A stretch of 64,000 bases of DNA from Okeania sp. KiyG1 (GTDB lineage Bacteria; Cyanobacteriota; Cyanobacteriia; Cyanobacteriales; Microcoleaceae), in assembly GCF_014132355.1 (NCBI RefSeq), contig NZ_BLZO01000069.1, forward strand, positions 24,542-88,541, given 5' to 3'. Made by a program: the position numbers and the translations under genes. Positions 1 through 10,087 of this stretch are shown here, piece after piece. The notes beneath the pieces were generated by a model. It ran no database searches. It was not told the DNA's origin and was given only the letters and a program-made list of their open reading frames with translations. The first letter of the stretch is position 1, and each line of letters starts with the position of its first letter.

Positions 1-242
1 GGGCTTGCTGATTAAATCTAAAAGTATTTACAGATAAAGGTAAGTGCCTTTTTGGGGCCTTTAAAAAGTGCCTGGTTTTCAGCTCTTCATGCTCATGCAT
101 GGAGCGTATTTTAGGCGCATAGTTGGGCAGAAAAATCACTGTATCCAAAACTTAGCTCCTACCTCCTCGCTCCCGACCCTTTTCTCCTGTCTCCTGTCTC
201 CTGTCTCCTACCCTCACCCATAAGAATTTTTCAGCAAACCCT
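1..242 (+). repeat. Dispersed repeat F1, copy 1 (MITE-like)
   Basis: The left end (GGGCTTGCTGATTAAA) sits at the window edge and the right end (TTTTTCAGCAAACCCT) at 226-242, so the ends form imperfect inverted repeats. The inside holds CTCCTGT short tandem repeats. The same element recurs at 22946-23247 and 34578-34811 in this orientation, and at 21747-21974 and 25723-25983 inverted. No ORF of transposase size is present, so it is most likely a non-autonomous element. Confidence 0.7.
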
Positions 243-384
243 AATTATTAATTATTAATTATTAATTGTTGAAGCATCCTAATTGTGCTTTCAGGATTTA
301 ATTTTTGAAGTTCACAGATTATTCTCCTGTAGAATCTGCTAAAAATATAAAGATACTAATATTTGAAAAAAAGCCACTGTAACA

Positions 385-1086
385 ATGATAACTGTCAAAG
401 AAGCTAGAGAACAAGCATTATCTTTTCTTAGTCAACAAGGACTTGAAAGAGAATTTATTGAAAATGCCTCAGTCAAACTTGATGATGCAGAAAAATTGAT
501 TAATATCAGCCGTCAAAAAAATCATCAGAAAATATTAGAAATTGGCACATTTGTCGGAGTTTCCACTGCTGTATTAGGATTGTGCCTACCAGAGTCAAAA
601 ATTGTTTGTGTCGATGCCGATCTTCCTGTAGAACTTCTCAATCTTCTTTGTGTTAAACAATTTGAAATTAAAAATCAACAAACTCATTTATATTTTGTTG
701 AAAAAGTGCTTAAACACTTTGAAATTTTGACAAGATTTACCTTAAAACGAGGTTTTTTTTCTTGCGGTTTTCCCAACAAAGAAGATTTAGATAAAGTTGT
801 AAATTATGGGATTAACCTTGAAGATAGAGAAATTATTGGTCGAGAAATATGTGAAGAATATGGACCATTCGATCTAGCATTTCTGGATGCAGACCATCGA
901 ACAGAAGCGGTCAAACAAGACCTAACATTACTTTCTAGTTACATTAAACCAGAAGGAACAATTATTCTTCATGATGTTGGCTTAGATTATTGGGGACAAC
1001 AAGTACGACAAGGTGTGGAATTGTTCTTAAAAGAACATCCTCAAAAAAAATTTAATATTGAAGGTGAAATTGGCTTGATATCTTAA
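385..1086 (+). CDS. Class I SAM-dependent O-methyltransferase-like protein
   Basis: A 233-residue Rossmann-fold methyltransferase. The SAM-binding glycine motif reads LEIGTFVGVST near residue 51. It is followed by the acidic loop VCVDAD, and motif IV appears as FDLAFLDADH, in the style of CCoAOMT/class I O-methyltransferases, then ILHDVG. The insert between the acidic loop and motif IV is longer than in simple caffeoyl-CoA-type enzymes. The substrate cannot be read from the sequence. The start is the ATG after a weak AT-rich leader. It stands alone between repeat-rich spacers with no co-directional partner. Confidence 0.75.
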   Translation: MITVKEAREQALSFLSQQGLEREFIENASVKLDDAEKLINISRQKNHQKILEIGTFVGVSTAVLGLCLPESKIVCVDADLPVELLNLLCVKQFEIKNQQTHLYFVEKVLKHFEILTRFTLKRGFFSCGFPNKEDLDKVVNYGINLEDREIIGREICEEYGPFDLAFLDADHRTEAVKQDLTLLSSYIKPEGTIILHDVGLDYWGQQVRQGVELFLKEHPQKKFNIEGEIGLIS

Positions 1087-1872
1087 GGTTTTGTCAGCAA
1101 CGAATGATTCTTAAAACTTAAAATTGGGTCATAAATTCCAGATACCGAGTTTCTAGCACTGCCTTATACCAATTTAATCAAAGAATGTTACAAATGAGTG
1201 ACTGGAAATCCTTGCCAGATATACATTTTTCCATACATCCATTTTTAAAATTGGTATTAGTCAGAGACTCGGTTAATTTTTTGGTGTTGCTGATTCTGGG
1301 TATGATTTGATGATTTGATGATTTTGGATTTTGGATTTTGGATTTTGGATGGTTTGAACTACTTGTTAATATTAACTGTTCCCTGTTCTATGTTAAATGT
1401 TCCCTCCATACCTATAAACCTACTTTCATACCTTAATTCAGCAATGCCAATTTTTTATATCTTAATATTTATAAATATCAAATTTTATAAGCTACATATA
1501 TTTGAAATTCATATTTAATAAAAATAAATTTTATAGTGAATTAAACTTTCAATAAATTATTTTTATTTGTAACTCAAATAAAGTCATAATCAAAAATTGT
1601 AAATCTTATACCAAATCCGGTCCTGAATGCACCACGTTTTTCGTTCTTCCTCTCTAACTTTTCTGCCTCCAGCATAGCTGCCTTACCCTTGTAAACCGGA
1701 CATGATATTAGTTATCAATACAAAGCGAAAATTCCCCTGCTCAAAGTGAAGTTCTAAAGAAGAAATGAAAATTCTCCCGATCAAAGCAAAGTTCTCAAGA
1801 ATAAGCTATAAGTAGTAAAAGAATGAGGGGTCTTACCCCTCAATGTAGTTACAGCTTTATCAAGGATGTCCA
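1087..1872. other. Non-coding spacer with short repeats
   Basis: No credible gene. It contains an F4-like element at about 1165-1258 (ends TATACCAATTT and AAATTGGTAT), a GATTTTG/GATTTTGG tandem tract near 1316-1350, an F3-like left end near 1283-1306, and an imperfect ~55-bp tandem duplication at about 1724-1800. A perfect 8-bp-stem hairpin (TGAGGGGT/ACCCCTCA) lies at 1824-1842, upstream of the next gene. The hairpin could be an upstream terminator or a leader element. Confidence 0.5.
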
Positions 1873-2448
1873 ATGCTAAAGACTTTTCCGATTGATACAA
1901 CGCGAAATATCAATCCTCTAACCAATAACTTCAGGGTCAACAATTTCAACAGATATACCGTAGCCATTCCTGACAATGAAATGACTAAATCAGAACTCTT
2001 ACAACTCCCAACAATGTCTAGTTGTATTCGCCTTGGCCTAGAAAATTTAAAATCCTTTGAAGTAGTAGACCATCAGTTTAGAAATTGGGGCCTAACTTTC
2101 TCTAATGCAATTGCGATCGAACCCTCAAACCCTGCTTTTGCAATTCCTCCAGGTGTAAAAGTATTAATGGGAGCGCCAAAAAGTGGCCTAATAGAAATTC
2201 ACTTTAAATTTCCAGTCAAGTTTGTCAGTGGAGTGGTTACCAGTTCTCGCCGAACAATCTTGTCAGCTTACGATCAAAATGAAGAACTTCTGGCCAAAGA
2301 TGAAACGTCCGCCTCAAACTTGCTTAACTCTAATTCACATATTTCCCCAAATGCTCAATTAACTGTGAATGCCGAGAACATTCACAAAGTTAGTTTCTAC
2401 GCTTTTGAGGGTCAACTAATAGTTGTTGATTTGAAGTTTGGCTTCTGA
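1873..2448 (+). CDS. Hypothetical protein, probably beta-sandwich
   Basis: 191 residues, family not recognised. There is no signal peptide or membrane segment. The C-terminal half alternates short hydrophobic strands with turns (GLIEIHFKFPVKFVSG, then KVSFYAFEGQLIVVDLKFGF). This is the look of an extracellular jelly-roll or PEP-CTERM-associated beta-sandwich module. The ATG at 1873 follows GGATGTCCA. A TGAGGGGT hairpin ends about 30 bp upstream. Function is unknown; the reading frame is intact and its codon use is ordinary for this genome. Confidence 0.6.
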   Translation: MLKTFPIDTTRNINPLTNNFRVNNFNRYTVAIPDNEMTKSELLQLPTMSSCIRLGLENLKSFEVVDHQFRNWGLTFSNAIAIEPSNPAFAIPPGVKVLMGAPKSGLIEIHFKFPVKFVSGVVTSSRRTILSAYDQNEELLAKDETSASNLLNSNSHISPNAQLTVNAENIHKVSFYAFEGQLIVVDLKFGF

Positions 2449-2712
2449 AACTCCCCAAAAGTTCCATCGAGCTTCAAGATTTGATACCAATTTGAAAAAA
2501 GAATGTTACAAATAGTTTCAAACTTTAGATATCGAATAATTTGCTGAAATTACTGCAAAATAAAAGTTTTGAGCTATAAAATCTGACTTTTGACTTTTGA
2601 GTTTTGACTTTTGAATTCCGTGAAACGGTATGAGAACTTATCCTAACTTTTCTTAATAGTGCTATAAGTAATAAATCCATGAATAGTTTAGTACCAGGAA
2701 GAGTGTCAGAAA

Positions 2713-3954
2713 GTGTCAAATCCCAATCCTCTGTCTATATTTGTCCCCTGGTTACATTTTCATCAACCTCCGATTTGGAATAATGGTCAACTACAGGGCA
2801 ACTTAGAAAAAATGCTTGGTGGTGAAGAAAACTCTGAAGAGCATTGGAATGCTCAATGGTTTGCTCAAGCATACAAAAATCCTGCCCGTTATGCGAAACA
2901 ACTCACACAAGAAGGCCATAAACCTCGGATGATGGTAGATTACTCTGGGGTATTGCTCGAAGAAATGGCCAAGCTTTCTACCAATGGTATTTTTTCTCAT
3001 CTTCACGTTGATAATGAACCAGTAGGAGATGTAATTAGTCTCTGGCGAGAAGTTCTCACAGAATATTCAGACACAATAGAATTTACTGGTAGTGCATATA
3101 GTCATTGTTATTTTCCGGCCACTCCCGAACGAGACCATGAAGGTCAAATTATGGAATGGCGACGAGTCTTTAGGGATTTATTTGGGACAGAGGCATTATC
3201 GCGAGTAAGGGGGTTTTGGCCACCAGAGATGGGCATGACAGGAGACCCTGCTGAAGCATTAAGATTTATACGTCTGTTGAAGAAGTGCGGTTATGAATGG
3301 ATTATTTTACCCAATGCAGCATTGGAACATCCTGAAGGTTGGAGTACGCCAGAGTTAGAAAACCGAGTGCATTGGTTGGTGGTAGAATCAGATGGTGAGT
3401 CGGAACGTATTCTCTGTGTGGTTAGAGATACGGATATGGGTATTCGACAACAAAGTGGTCAAAATGCTGAGGGTTGTATTAGTGATGTGCGATATCGTGG
3501 GCAAGAAGTGGGAATGAAACCCCCTGCTTTGGTAGTGCCGACTTCTGATGGGGAAAATGGTAATGTGATGATGTTTGAATATTTTAAGAATTCTTTTGTT
3601 CCTCTGTTTCGGGAGAGCGATCGTTGGTCTGATGTGGGTTTTTTGACTGTAAGTCAATATATCGATACATATTTATCAGAGGGTTCAGCGACAGAGGTAA
3701 GACTTAAGTCAACTGGGGGTTCGTGGATAGGGGGACACCAGCAATGGCAAGAAGGAGACTTAAGACAAGAGGTATTGGCAGCAGTTGAAAAGTTGAGTCA
3801 AGATTATGCCAAGGTTGTAGAGTCTGGTAAGGGGTCTGCTGAAAAAACTAGGGCGTTATTGTTGTGTGAAACCAGTTGTTTTGTTTATTGGGGTTCTGAT
3901 TTTTGGGCGGAACAGGCAAAGTTATGTATTGAGTGGGCAACAGAGATGTTATAG
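2713..3954 (+). CDS. Glycoside hydrolase family 57 protein
   Basis: 413 residues. GH57 enzymes act on alpha-1,4/1,6-glucans such as glycogen with a retaining mechanism. The first family motif is HFHQPP (His15-His17-Gln18-Pro19). The nucleophile motif is RGFWPPEMG, with Glu172 as the expected nucleophile. The later VVRDTDMGI may hold the acid/base region, but that assignment is weak. The length fits only the catalytic barrel of GH57, without a large C-terminal extension. The start is GTG; an internal start would remove the first motif. It points towards a convergent GDSL esterase gene, with a terminator hairpin between them. Confidence 0.85.
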   Translation: MSNPNPLSIFVPWLHFHQPPIWNNGQLQGNLEKMLGGEENSEEHWNAQWFAQAYKNPARYAKQLTQEGHKPRMMVDYSGVLLEEMAKLSTNGIFSHLHVDNEPVGDVISLWREVLTEYSDTIEFTGSAYSHCYFPATPERDHEGQIMEWRRVFRDLFGTEALSRVRGFWPPEMGMTGDPAEALRFIRLLKKCGYEWIILPNAALEHPEGWSTPELENRVHWLVVESDGESERILCVVRDTDMGIRQQSGQNAEGCISDVRYRGQEVGMKPPALVVPTSDGENGNVMMFEYFKNSFVPLFRESDRWSDVGFLTVSQYIDTYLSEGSATEVRLKSTGGSWIGGHQQWQEGDLRQEVLAAVEKLSQDYAKVVESGKGSAEKTRALLLCETSCFVYWGSDFWAEQAKLCIEWATEML

Positions 3955-4063
3955 AACCTGTTTGAGATCTATTTAGGGTTTGCGCTCAAAAGTCTTATGG
4001 GTGAGGGTAGGAGTCAGGAGTCATAATTCAGGAGAAATGGGAATCACACAGGAGACCAGGAAA

Positions 4064-4107
4064 GGATGTTTCATACAAGTATTGTGAAACATCCCTATAC
4101 TCTTTTT
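4064..4107. terminator. Rho-independent terminator-like hairpin between convergent genes
   Basis: GGATGTTTCA at 4064-4073 pairs perfectly with TGAAACATCC at 4085-4094 (11-nt loop), followed by CTATACTCTTTTT. It sits between the 3' ends of the GH57 gene and the convergent GDSL esterase gene, where it could serve either. Confidence 0.6.
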
Positions 4108-4226
4108 CATAAATCTTCAAAGATTCTGATGATATAGTAGTCGAAGCAAAGGGTGCTAACATTTCTAAATTATCAAACTCACTCAAAGAGTATTTTTGAC
4201 TTTTGACTTTTGCCTTGCACGTAGCG

Positions 4227-5309
4227 CTATACTTTCTGTTTCTGCTTTTGTATATCTTTCTGTTTGAAAGCTGACATTCCCAGGAAACTTAAACCTAATC
4301 CCAACAAACTCAATGTAGAACTAGCTTCAGGAACAGCTTGATTATATTCAGGAACAGCTTGATTATATTCAGAGTTCAAAGCAGATATAGCTTCATTTGC
4401 TACTAACTTATGAAATGCTTTTGTAGGATGAAGGTAATCCCAGAATAAGTATCTATCTGGATCTGCAAGATCGACATCACAGTCAAAAGCGTTGTTGCAA
4501 GCAGAAGGATCGAGAACTGTCTCTAACCAATTGTCTGTTACATTGGTAAAACCTAACTGACTGGGATTATCAAGTATTTCATTGAAAATAGAGTCAACAT
4601 CTAATAATGTGATGGTAACTTCAGATAACTCTTCCTCCAACTCAGCGATCTTTAACTCCAATTTTTGGTTATGATCGTCTGTTAATTGATTCAATCTCTC
4701 AGATGCACTTTCACTTCTGGATGTAGCAAGAGGTGAGAAACCGAATAATGGCAAGTTAGGGATAAGGAAGTCCTCAGCACCTTCACCATGTAAATTTCTA
4801 ATAGCATCAGCAATATTCTCAACAACAATATCAGGATTTCCATCAGATTCTGCATCTGAACCCAACAATGTCTCCTTAATATAATCATTTGCACCTATCC
4901 ACACAGTATACAGTGCATTAGAGTTAGCTGACTGACCTTCATCTAAAAAATCATTGATAAAATCGTCAATTTGTTCACCGAATTTCTCTCCACTATCATT
5001 TCCACCTCTAGCAAAGTTAGCTCCATCTGAAGACACACCACCACGACGAGGACGATAATAAGTTACAGGATCTAAATCTAAACACGATTCTGCTAGAATA
5101 TCTGCAAAAACATTTCCGTTAGAAGCTCTACGCTCAAAATAACGACGGCCGTTTCTAGTTCCGTTTGTATTTCCTGGATCTGAAAGGCTATCCCCAAAAA
5201 CAAACATTTGAGAAAAGTCTAAATTGCAATTTGTAGCATAAGCTGGTGCAGTGCCTATAGTTAGAGTAGATGCAGTTACAGCAAAGCTGAGTGACACAAA
5301 TTTATTCAT
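4227..5309 (-). CDS. Exported GDSL/SGNH esterase with PEP-CTERM-like tail
   Basis: 360 residues. A Sec signal peptide (residues 1-25, ending PAYA) precedes the SGNH block I, VFGDSLSD, with nucleophile Ser41. Block III is seen as IGANDY and block V as DYLHP (Asp-x-x-His). The C-terminus, VPEASSTLSLLGLGLSFLGM followed by a Lys/Gln-rich end, resembles a PEP-CTERM sorting tail. Family enzymes hydrolyse lipid or acyl-sugar esters outside the membrane. Just before the tail there is an in-frame 21-bp tandem duplication giving EYNQAVP twice. The second, related gene lies upstream on the same strand. Confidence 0.85.
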   Translation of the reverse strand: MNKFVSLSFAVTASTLTIGTAPAYATNCNLDFSQMFVFGDSLSDPGNTNGTRNGRRYFERRASNGNVFADILAESCLDLDPVTYYRPRRGGVSSDGANFARGGNDSGEKFGEQIDDFINDFLDEGQSANSNALYTVWIGANDYIKETLLGSDAESDGNPDIVVENIADAIRNLHGEGAEDFLIPNLPLFGFSPLATSRSESASERLNQLTDDHNQKLELKIAELEEELSEVTITLLDVDSIFNEILDNPSQLGFTNVTDNWLETVLDPSACNNAFDCDVDLADPDRYLFWDYLHPTKAFHKLVANEAISALNSEYNQAVPEYNQAVPEASSTLSLLGLGLSFLGMSAFKQKDIQKQKQKV

Positions 5310-5907
5310 TGATTTAAGCTGTATTATTATTATTGTTATTATAAATCTATTCTTTAAATAATAAATTAAATTTCTAAAAATGTCAAGTAAGAATTGTTAG
5401 TGTTTTATGAAAATTCAGTAAAGATTTGGCAGTATTTCACTGGTTACATGAATATTTGATGAAGTTGATATAGTAATATTATGTCCGCTTAATCAGTGAT
5501 AATACAGTTTGTAGGTTGTAGGTGGCTCGGTGGTAGGTGTAAATTCAAAAGGGAAGACTTGAAACGGAGTGGAAATTTGGGATATTTCTTCAATATTGAG
5601 AGTCAAACATTTTTATTATACTTAATCATCCGGACATGATATAATTTACATTTATAGATGAAGATTTGATGAACTTGGCCTTTTTGTTTTTGACATGAGC
5701 GGGTAAGAATTCATAATCCGAAAATAAAAATAGGCATTGGTAAAATAAGTAAGCATTTCCTGCGGAATGCTGACTAAAATAAGGTATTAAATTTGGATTA
5801 AATAAAGATTGATAGTAAGGAAAAAAAGCTGTTTTAAATATTTGGCTACGAAAAATCATACCATCATTTACCAACGCCTCTTATTCATAGCTCTTCAAAG
5901 ATATTGA
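5310..5907. other. Spacer between the two GDSL esterase genes
   Basis: An AT-rich spacer of about 600 bp. It holds an F7-type end (ATCCGGACATGATAT, 5629-5643), an F8-type stretch near 5755-5772 and an F3-type right end (CAACGCCTCTTATTC) near 5872. The 82-residue reverse ORF here runs through these repeats and is not convincing as a gene. Confidence 0.5.
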
Positions 5908-7038
5908 TTATATTTTCTGTTTCTGCTTTTGTTTATCTTTCTGTTTGAAAGCTGATATAGCTAACGAACTGACACCTAATCCCAATAAACCAAATGTAGA
6001 AGTAGGTTCTGGAACGGTTTTAAATTCTGATTTGAGAGCAGATAAAGCTTCATCGGCGACTATCTGATTAGATACTTCTGTAGGATGAACTATATCCCAG
6101 AATAAGTATTCATCTGAATTAGGAACATCGATATCGCAGGACTCTACTGAACCATCTGCTCCTAAAAAAGCATCTGGACAAAAAGCTAATACTGTATCTG
6201 ACCAACTGTCTGTTGTATTCGTAACATTAAACTGACTGGGATTTTCAATTATCTCATTTACTATAGAGTTAACATCTAATAGAATGATTTTTGCTCCAAC
6301 TAAAGATTGATTTAATTGGGCGATCGCATCCTCTAATTTTTGGTTATGCTCATCAGTTAACTCGTTCAAAATATTAGATGTATTTGTTAATGTAGCTAAA
6401 GGACTAATACCTAATGATGGCAAGTTAGGGATGAGGAAGTTGCGAGCGCCTATGTTATATAAAGATGCGATCGCGTTGGAAATATTATTAATAGTTGTAT
6501 CTGTATTAGGTGGTGCATCTGGTTGTGATGTAAAACCTAATGTAAATAGAGGGTCTAAAAGATAATCATTTGCACCAGTCCAAATGGTATATAGTGCTTC
6601 GGAGTTAGCTGAACTATCTGTTGCTAACAGAGGACTAATAAAACTCTCAAGTTGTTGCTGTAAACCTAGAGGAAAATCATCAAAAATATTCTGGTCTCCG
6701 CTGAGAGAACCACCCGTGGCATAGTTTGCTCCATCCGGCGAAACAGAAAAATTAGTAAAAAAAGCTGTAGGATTTAAGTTTAAAGATGATGCTAGAGATT
6801 CTATCCAAATAGAGCTATTAGAAAATCTACCTTCAAACGAGAGGGAGTTTCCTGGAAATGCTCCACCTGTTTGAGTAAAAGCATTTCCTGTATCAGAAAG
6901 ACTATCTCCAAAAATAAACATTTGAGAAAAATCTAAACTGGAATTATCGGTGTTGAAATTTGCAGCAGACACAGGGAATGTCCCCATAGTTAGAGCAGAT
7001 ACGCTTAAGGCAATGCTTATGGAAAAAACATGATTCAT
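5908..7038 (-). CDS. Exported GDSL/SGNH esterase with PEP-CTERM-like tail (paralogue)
   Basis: 376 residues from the ATG at 7038. This start has GGGGTG just upstream and begins directly with a signal peptide (MNHVFSISIALSVSA...). The longer frame up to 7107 would put 23 polar residues in front of it. SGNH block I is IFGDSLSD with Ser46, block III is TGANDY, and block V is DIVHP. The C-terminus, VPEPTSTFGLLGLGVSSLA, has the true PEP triplet of PEP-CTERM proteins, followed by a basic tail. It is a close paralogue of the downstream esterase, so the pair is probably a tandem duplication. The extracellular substrate is unknown. Confidence 0.85.
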   Translation of the reverse strand: MNHVFSISIALSVSALTMGTFPVSAANFNTDNSSLDFSQMFIFGDSLSDTGNAFTQTGGAFPGNSLSFEGRFSNSSIWIESLASSLNLNPTAFFTNFSVSPDGANYATGGSLSGDQNIFDDFPLGLQQQLESFISPLLATDSSANSEALYTIWTGANDYLLDPLFTLGFTSQPDAPPNTDTTINNISNAIASLYNIGARNFLIPNLPSLGISPLATLTNTSNILNELTDEHNQKLEDAIAQLNQSLVGAKIILLDVNSIVNEIIENPSQFNVTNTTDSWSDTVLAFCPDAFLGADGSVESCDIDVPNSDEYLFWDIVHPTEVSNQIVADEALSALKSEFKTVPEPTSTFGLLGLGVSSLAISAFKQKDKQKQKQKI

Positions 7039-8214
7039 TTTTGCACCCCGTTCGATGTAATAACTACCGAATATTTGCATATTGGCAAAATTTTTTAGGG
7101 ATGTCAATTATGAAATAAAAGTTAAAAATTTTTATCATTCATGCTTCATAAAATACTTTTTTGTTAGTTATAAAATCAATAAATACTCACAAATTTAATC
7201 ATTAGAAATCTCTGGAAAAGAGGGAGTAGGGAGTAGGGGAAAATAATTGATTATTTATGTACAATAATTGATTTTATTTTTTATTATTGGAGATATCTAT
7301 TAGTTTACAGAAAAATCTATGTCAAAATCTGAATTTTGACTATTAGTATATTACTATGAAAGACTACCGAATAATTTACAAATTTACTCAAAAGCCAAAT
7401 TTTAATTTGACAAAATAGCAAAGCTCTAGTAAAATATAATACTTATAATATTTCCTAACTTTTAATATCAAGTCTCATTTAATTAGCCATAATAAAAATG
7501 TTCAACTCTAGAGAGAGAATATTTTTTCCGTTTGTCATGGGGAACAAACAAATTTCCTCTTGTTCCCTACTCCCTACTCCCTAAATTTTTTATCAAAATA
7601 ATTGGGTCGCGCAACCCCGCCTTTTAAGGCGAAATATTTTTGGAGAGTTGCTCAAATCCCTTACTTCCCCTCCTGGGAGGGGCGGGGGTGGGTTGGGTTA
7701 AGGGTTGGTTAACTTCTGTACAGATGGTTCGCGTGTAGGGGTGCTTCGCGAACCACCCCTACTGTAAGGACGCCCTTGCGAAGCCCATGCCGTCAGGCTA
7801 TATGGCCATTTGCGCTCTGCAAAGCTCCGAATGGCGCCTCTACTGACTTCTGACTTCGTTAATGGGGTTATTTAAAGAGACACGATATTATATCATGTCC
7901 GGATAAGAGCGCGATAGAACTCCGTTCCGCTCGGCGTTAACGCAGTTGTGCGCCAGCAAACAAAAAAACTTTCTCCTTTTCCTCCTCTTATTTCTTGCTT
8001 CTTTCTTCCCTCCTGACTCCTGACTTCCCCTCCCCTCCACGGTCGGGGTTAGGGGTGGGTTGACTCCTGAGGACTCCGTCATTTTATTTATAAGTAATCA
8101 ACCGTACATAATATAAGATATTTTCTGCACAATTCAAATAGGACTGCTAGGGATAGAAAAATATATTTAAATCATTAATATTAACCTGTAGAGTAAAACT
8201 ATGTATCATCAGAA
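7039..8214. other. Repeat-rich spacer
   Basis: No gene. It contains a degenerate F2 element (about 7203-7297), a block of GC-rich hairpins around 7605-7850 (for example CGCCTTTTAAGGCG and CCCCTCCTGGGAGGGG), and an F7 element (about 7886-8100). The latter is a near inverted copy of 9650-9875. Both F7 copies flank the CHAT gene. Confidence 0.5.
7886..8100 (+). repeat. Dispersed repeat F7 (CATGTCCGGATAA type)
   Basis: It begins with TATATCATGTCCGGATAA, continues with AGAACTCCGTTCC and a pyrimidine-rich stretch (AACTTTCTCCTTTTCCTCC), then CCCCTCC hairpins. The same order is found inverted at about 9650-9875, and a short copy lies at about 11296-11370. Isolated ends occur near 1694, 5629 and 11955. 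Confidence 0.55.
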
Positions 8215-9564
8215 ATGGAAAAAAAGAATTATTTTTTGTTTATTATTTATCTTAATTTTTTTAGTACCATTATCTTAAACATTCTATGGCTCAAACAATC
8301 AGCGATCGCTGTAAAAGACGAGGACTGGGATAGATTTTTAGAACAGAAAGATTTTATTGAAGCAGTAAATCAAGTTGAGCAACATTGGGAAAGAGACTAT
8401 GAAAATTACTTTGATGAAAATCTAGCTGACTTTTCAGTAACTGCTGAAGGTATAGCTGAAACTCTTTCAAATATATCTCAACAAACTGGTACAAAACCTG
8501 CAGTTATTTGGATTTGGTCACGAGCAGAGCAAATGCAGCTAATATTAATAACTCCAGGCAAAAAACCAGAAATTTATAGTGTTACTGATGCAGATAGGCC
8601 ACAGTTAATTAATACAGTCAGAAGGCTAAATGTAGAAATTACAAATCCTAGAAAACGCAATACAAAATCATATTTAGAGTCAGCACAAAAATTACATGAA
8701 TGGATGGTAAAACCATTAGAAAAAACTTTAAAACGGGAAAAAATAGATACTATTATGTTCTGCTTAGGTATGGGTTTACGAACTTTACCATTAGCAGCAT
8801 TACATGATGGAGAAAATTTTTTGATAGAAAAGTATGCTCTTACTAGAATTCCAGCATTTAATCTGATAGATACTAACTACAATAAAATTAAAAATGCTGA
8901 AATATTAGCAATGGGAGCATCAGAATTTAAAGAACTAGAACCTTTACCAGCAGTACCAGTAGAAATCAACAAAATCACGCGATTTGTGTGGCAAGGTAAT
9001 GCTTTGATAAATCAAGATTTTACAGTGAAAAATTTACAAGCTCAACGACAGAAAAAATCTTATGAAATAGTTCATTTGGCTACCCATGCAGAGTTTAGAC
9101 CAGGAAAACCAGAACGGTCTTATATACAGTTTTGGAATGATGAACAAATCGGATTAGATGAAATAGAAAAATTAAAACTGAATGACCCCCCAGTAGAATT
9201 ATTAGTTTTAAGTGCTTGTCGCACTGCTTTGGGGGATAGACAAGCAGAATTGGGTTTTGCGGGGTTAACGGTAAAGTCAGGAGTTAGATCGGCATTAGCA
9301 AGTTTATGGAATGTCAGCGATATCGGAACATTAGCATTAATGACAGAATTTTATCAACACTTGCAAAAAACACTACTGAGAGCAGAAGCACTCCGACAAG
9401 CTCAAATTGCAATGATACGAGGGGAAGTAGGTATAAATATGGGTGAGTTAAGTGGAACTAGGGGAGAGTTACAACTACCTCCAGAATTGTCAGAGTTTGG
9501 CGATGAAATTTTTTCCCACCCTTATTATTGGTCAGCTTTTACATTAATTGGTAATCCTTGGTAA
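8215..9564 (+). CDS. CHAT-domain (caspase-like) peptidase, no TPR array
   Basis: 449 residues. CHAT domains are clan CD cysteine peptidases related to separase and caspases. The dyad is visible as VHLATHAEF (His291) and LVLSACRTALG (Cys335), followed by the typical AGLTVKSGVRSALASLW. An N-terminal hydrophobic segment (residues 6-26) could be a signal or anchor. The TPR array that usually precedes CHAT in cyanobacteria is absent, and residues 75-130 form only the usual pre-CHAT strand region. An overlapping frame from an ATG at 8201 also encodes a hydrophobic leader (MYHQKWKKRIIFCLLF...) and stops at about 8278, so the 5' end may have suffered a frameshift. No partner gene adjoins it. Confidence 0.8.
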   Translation: MEKKNYFLFIIYLNFFSTIILNILWLKQSAIAVKDEDWDRFLEQKDFIEAVNQVEQHWERDYENYFDENLADFSVTAEGIAETLSNISQQTGTKPAVIWIWSRAEQMQLILITPGKKPEIYSVTDADRPQLINTVRRLNVEITNPRKRNTKSYLESAQKLHEWMVKPLEKTLKREKIDTIMFCLGMGLRTLPLAALHDGENFLIEKYALTRIPAFNLIDTNYNKIKNAEILAMGASEFKELEPLPAVPVEINKITRFVWQGNALINQDFTVKNLQAQRQKKSYEIVHLATHAEFRPGKPERSYIQFWNDEQIGLDEIEKLKLNDPPVELLVLSACRTALGDRQAELGFAGLTVKSGVRSALASLWNVSDIGTLALMTEFYQHLQKTLLRAEALRQAQIAMIRGEVGINMGELSGTRGELQLPPELSEFGDEIFSHPYYWSAFTLIGNPW

Positions 9565-9649
9565 GTCTTCTGGGCGTTGTTAATTTAGACCCTAGATCGA
9601 TCATCTTCTCGACCTTTCTATTTTCGGCGTTGCTGAATTAGTGTATAAT

Positions 9650-9875
9650 ATTAGTCTTAATTACTTAGGAGTCAACCCACCCCTCGCCCCTCCCCCGATC
9701 GTGGAGGGAAGTAAACCCACCCCTAACCCCTCCTGGGAGGGGAAGGACTGAGTCAGGAAGGAAGAAAGAAGAAGAAAAAAGAATAGAAGGAGAAAGTTTT
9801 TTGTTTAGCTACGCCATATGTAACGCGGAGCGCAGAACTCCGTTCTATCCCTAATTATTGGGACATGAAATCATA
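9650..9875 (-). repeat. Dispersed repeat F7, inverted copy
   Basis: Reverse-oriented counterpart of 7886-8100. It has CCCACCCC/CCCCTCC hairpins, then AGAAGGAGAAAGTTTTTTG, AGAACTCCGTTCT and finally ATTGGGACATGA. An F3 left end (GGCGTTGCTGAATTA) abuts it at about 9626-9640. Confidence 0.5.
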
Positions 9876-10087
9876 CCTCAAATCACCAATGCCCTATTTT
9901 CTATATGTAATAATATATATGATGATCTAACTCTAACAGTAAACAAATATTCCATTGCACTGAACTGAGCAAAGCAGGAAGCAAGGAGTAGCAGTGCCAC
10001 CCCACGAAGTGCGACAGACATATCTGGTAGCGCATCAACAGAGGGAGTAGGGAGAGTCCAAAAATTGGATAATTTATTTTTTGCTAT

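Noticed and set aside
1315-1518. 67-residue forward frame
   Set aside because: Begins in a GATTTTGG microsatellite and continues in AT-rich sequence; biased composition, no start context.
5626-5874. 82-residue reverse frame
   Set aside because: Runs through F3, F8 and F7 repeat ends; no homology recognised and not conserved as a unit.
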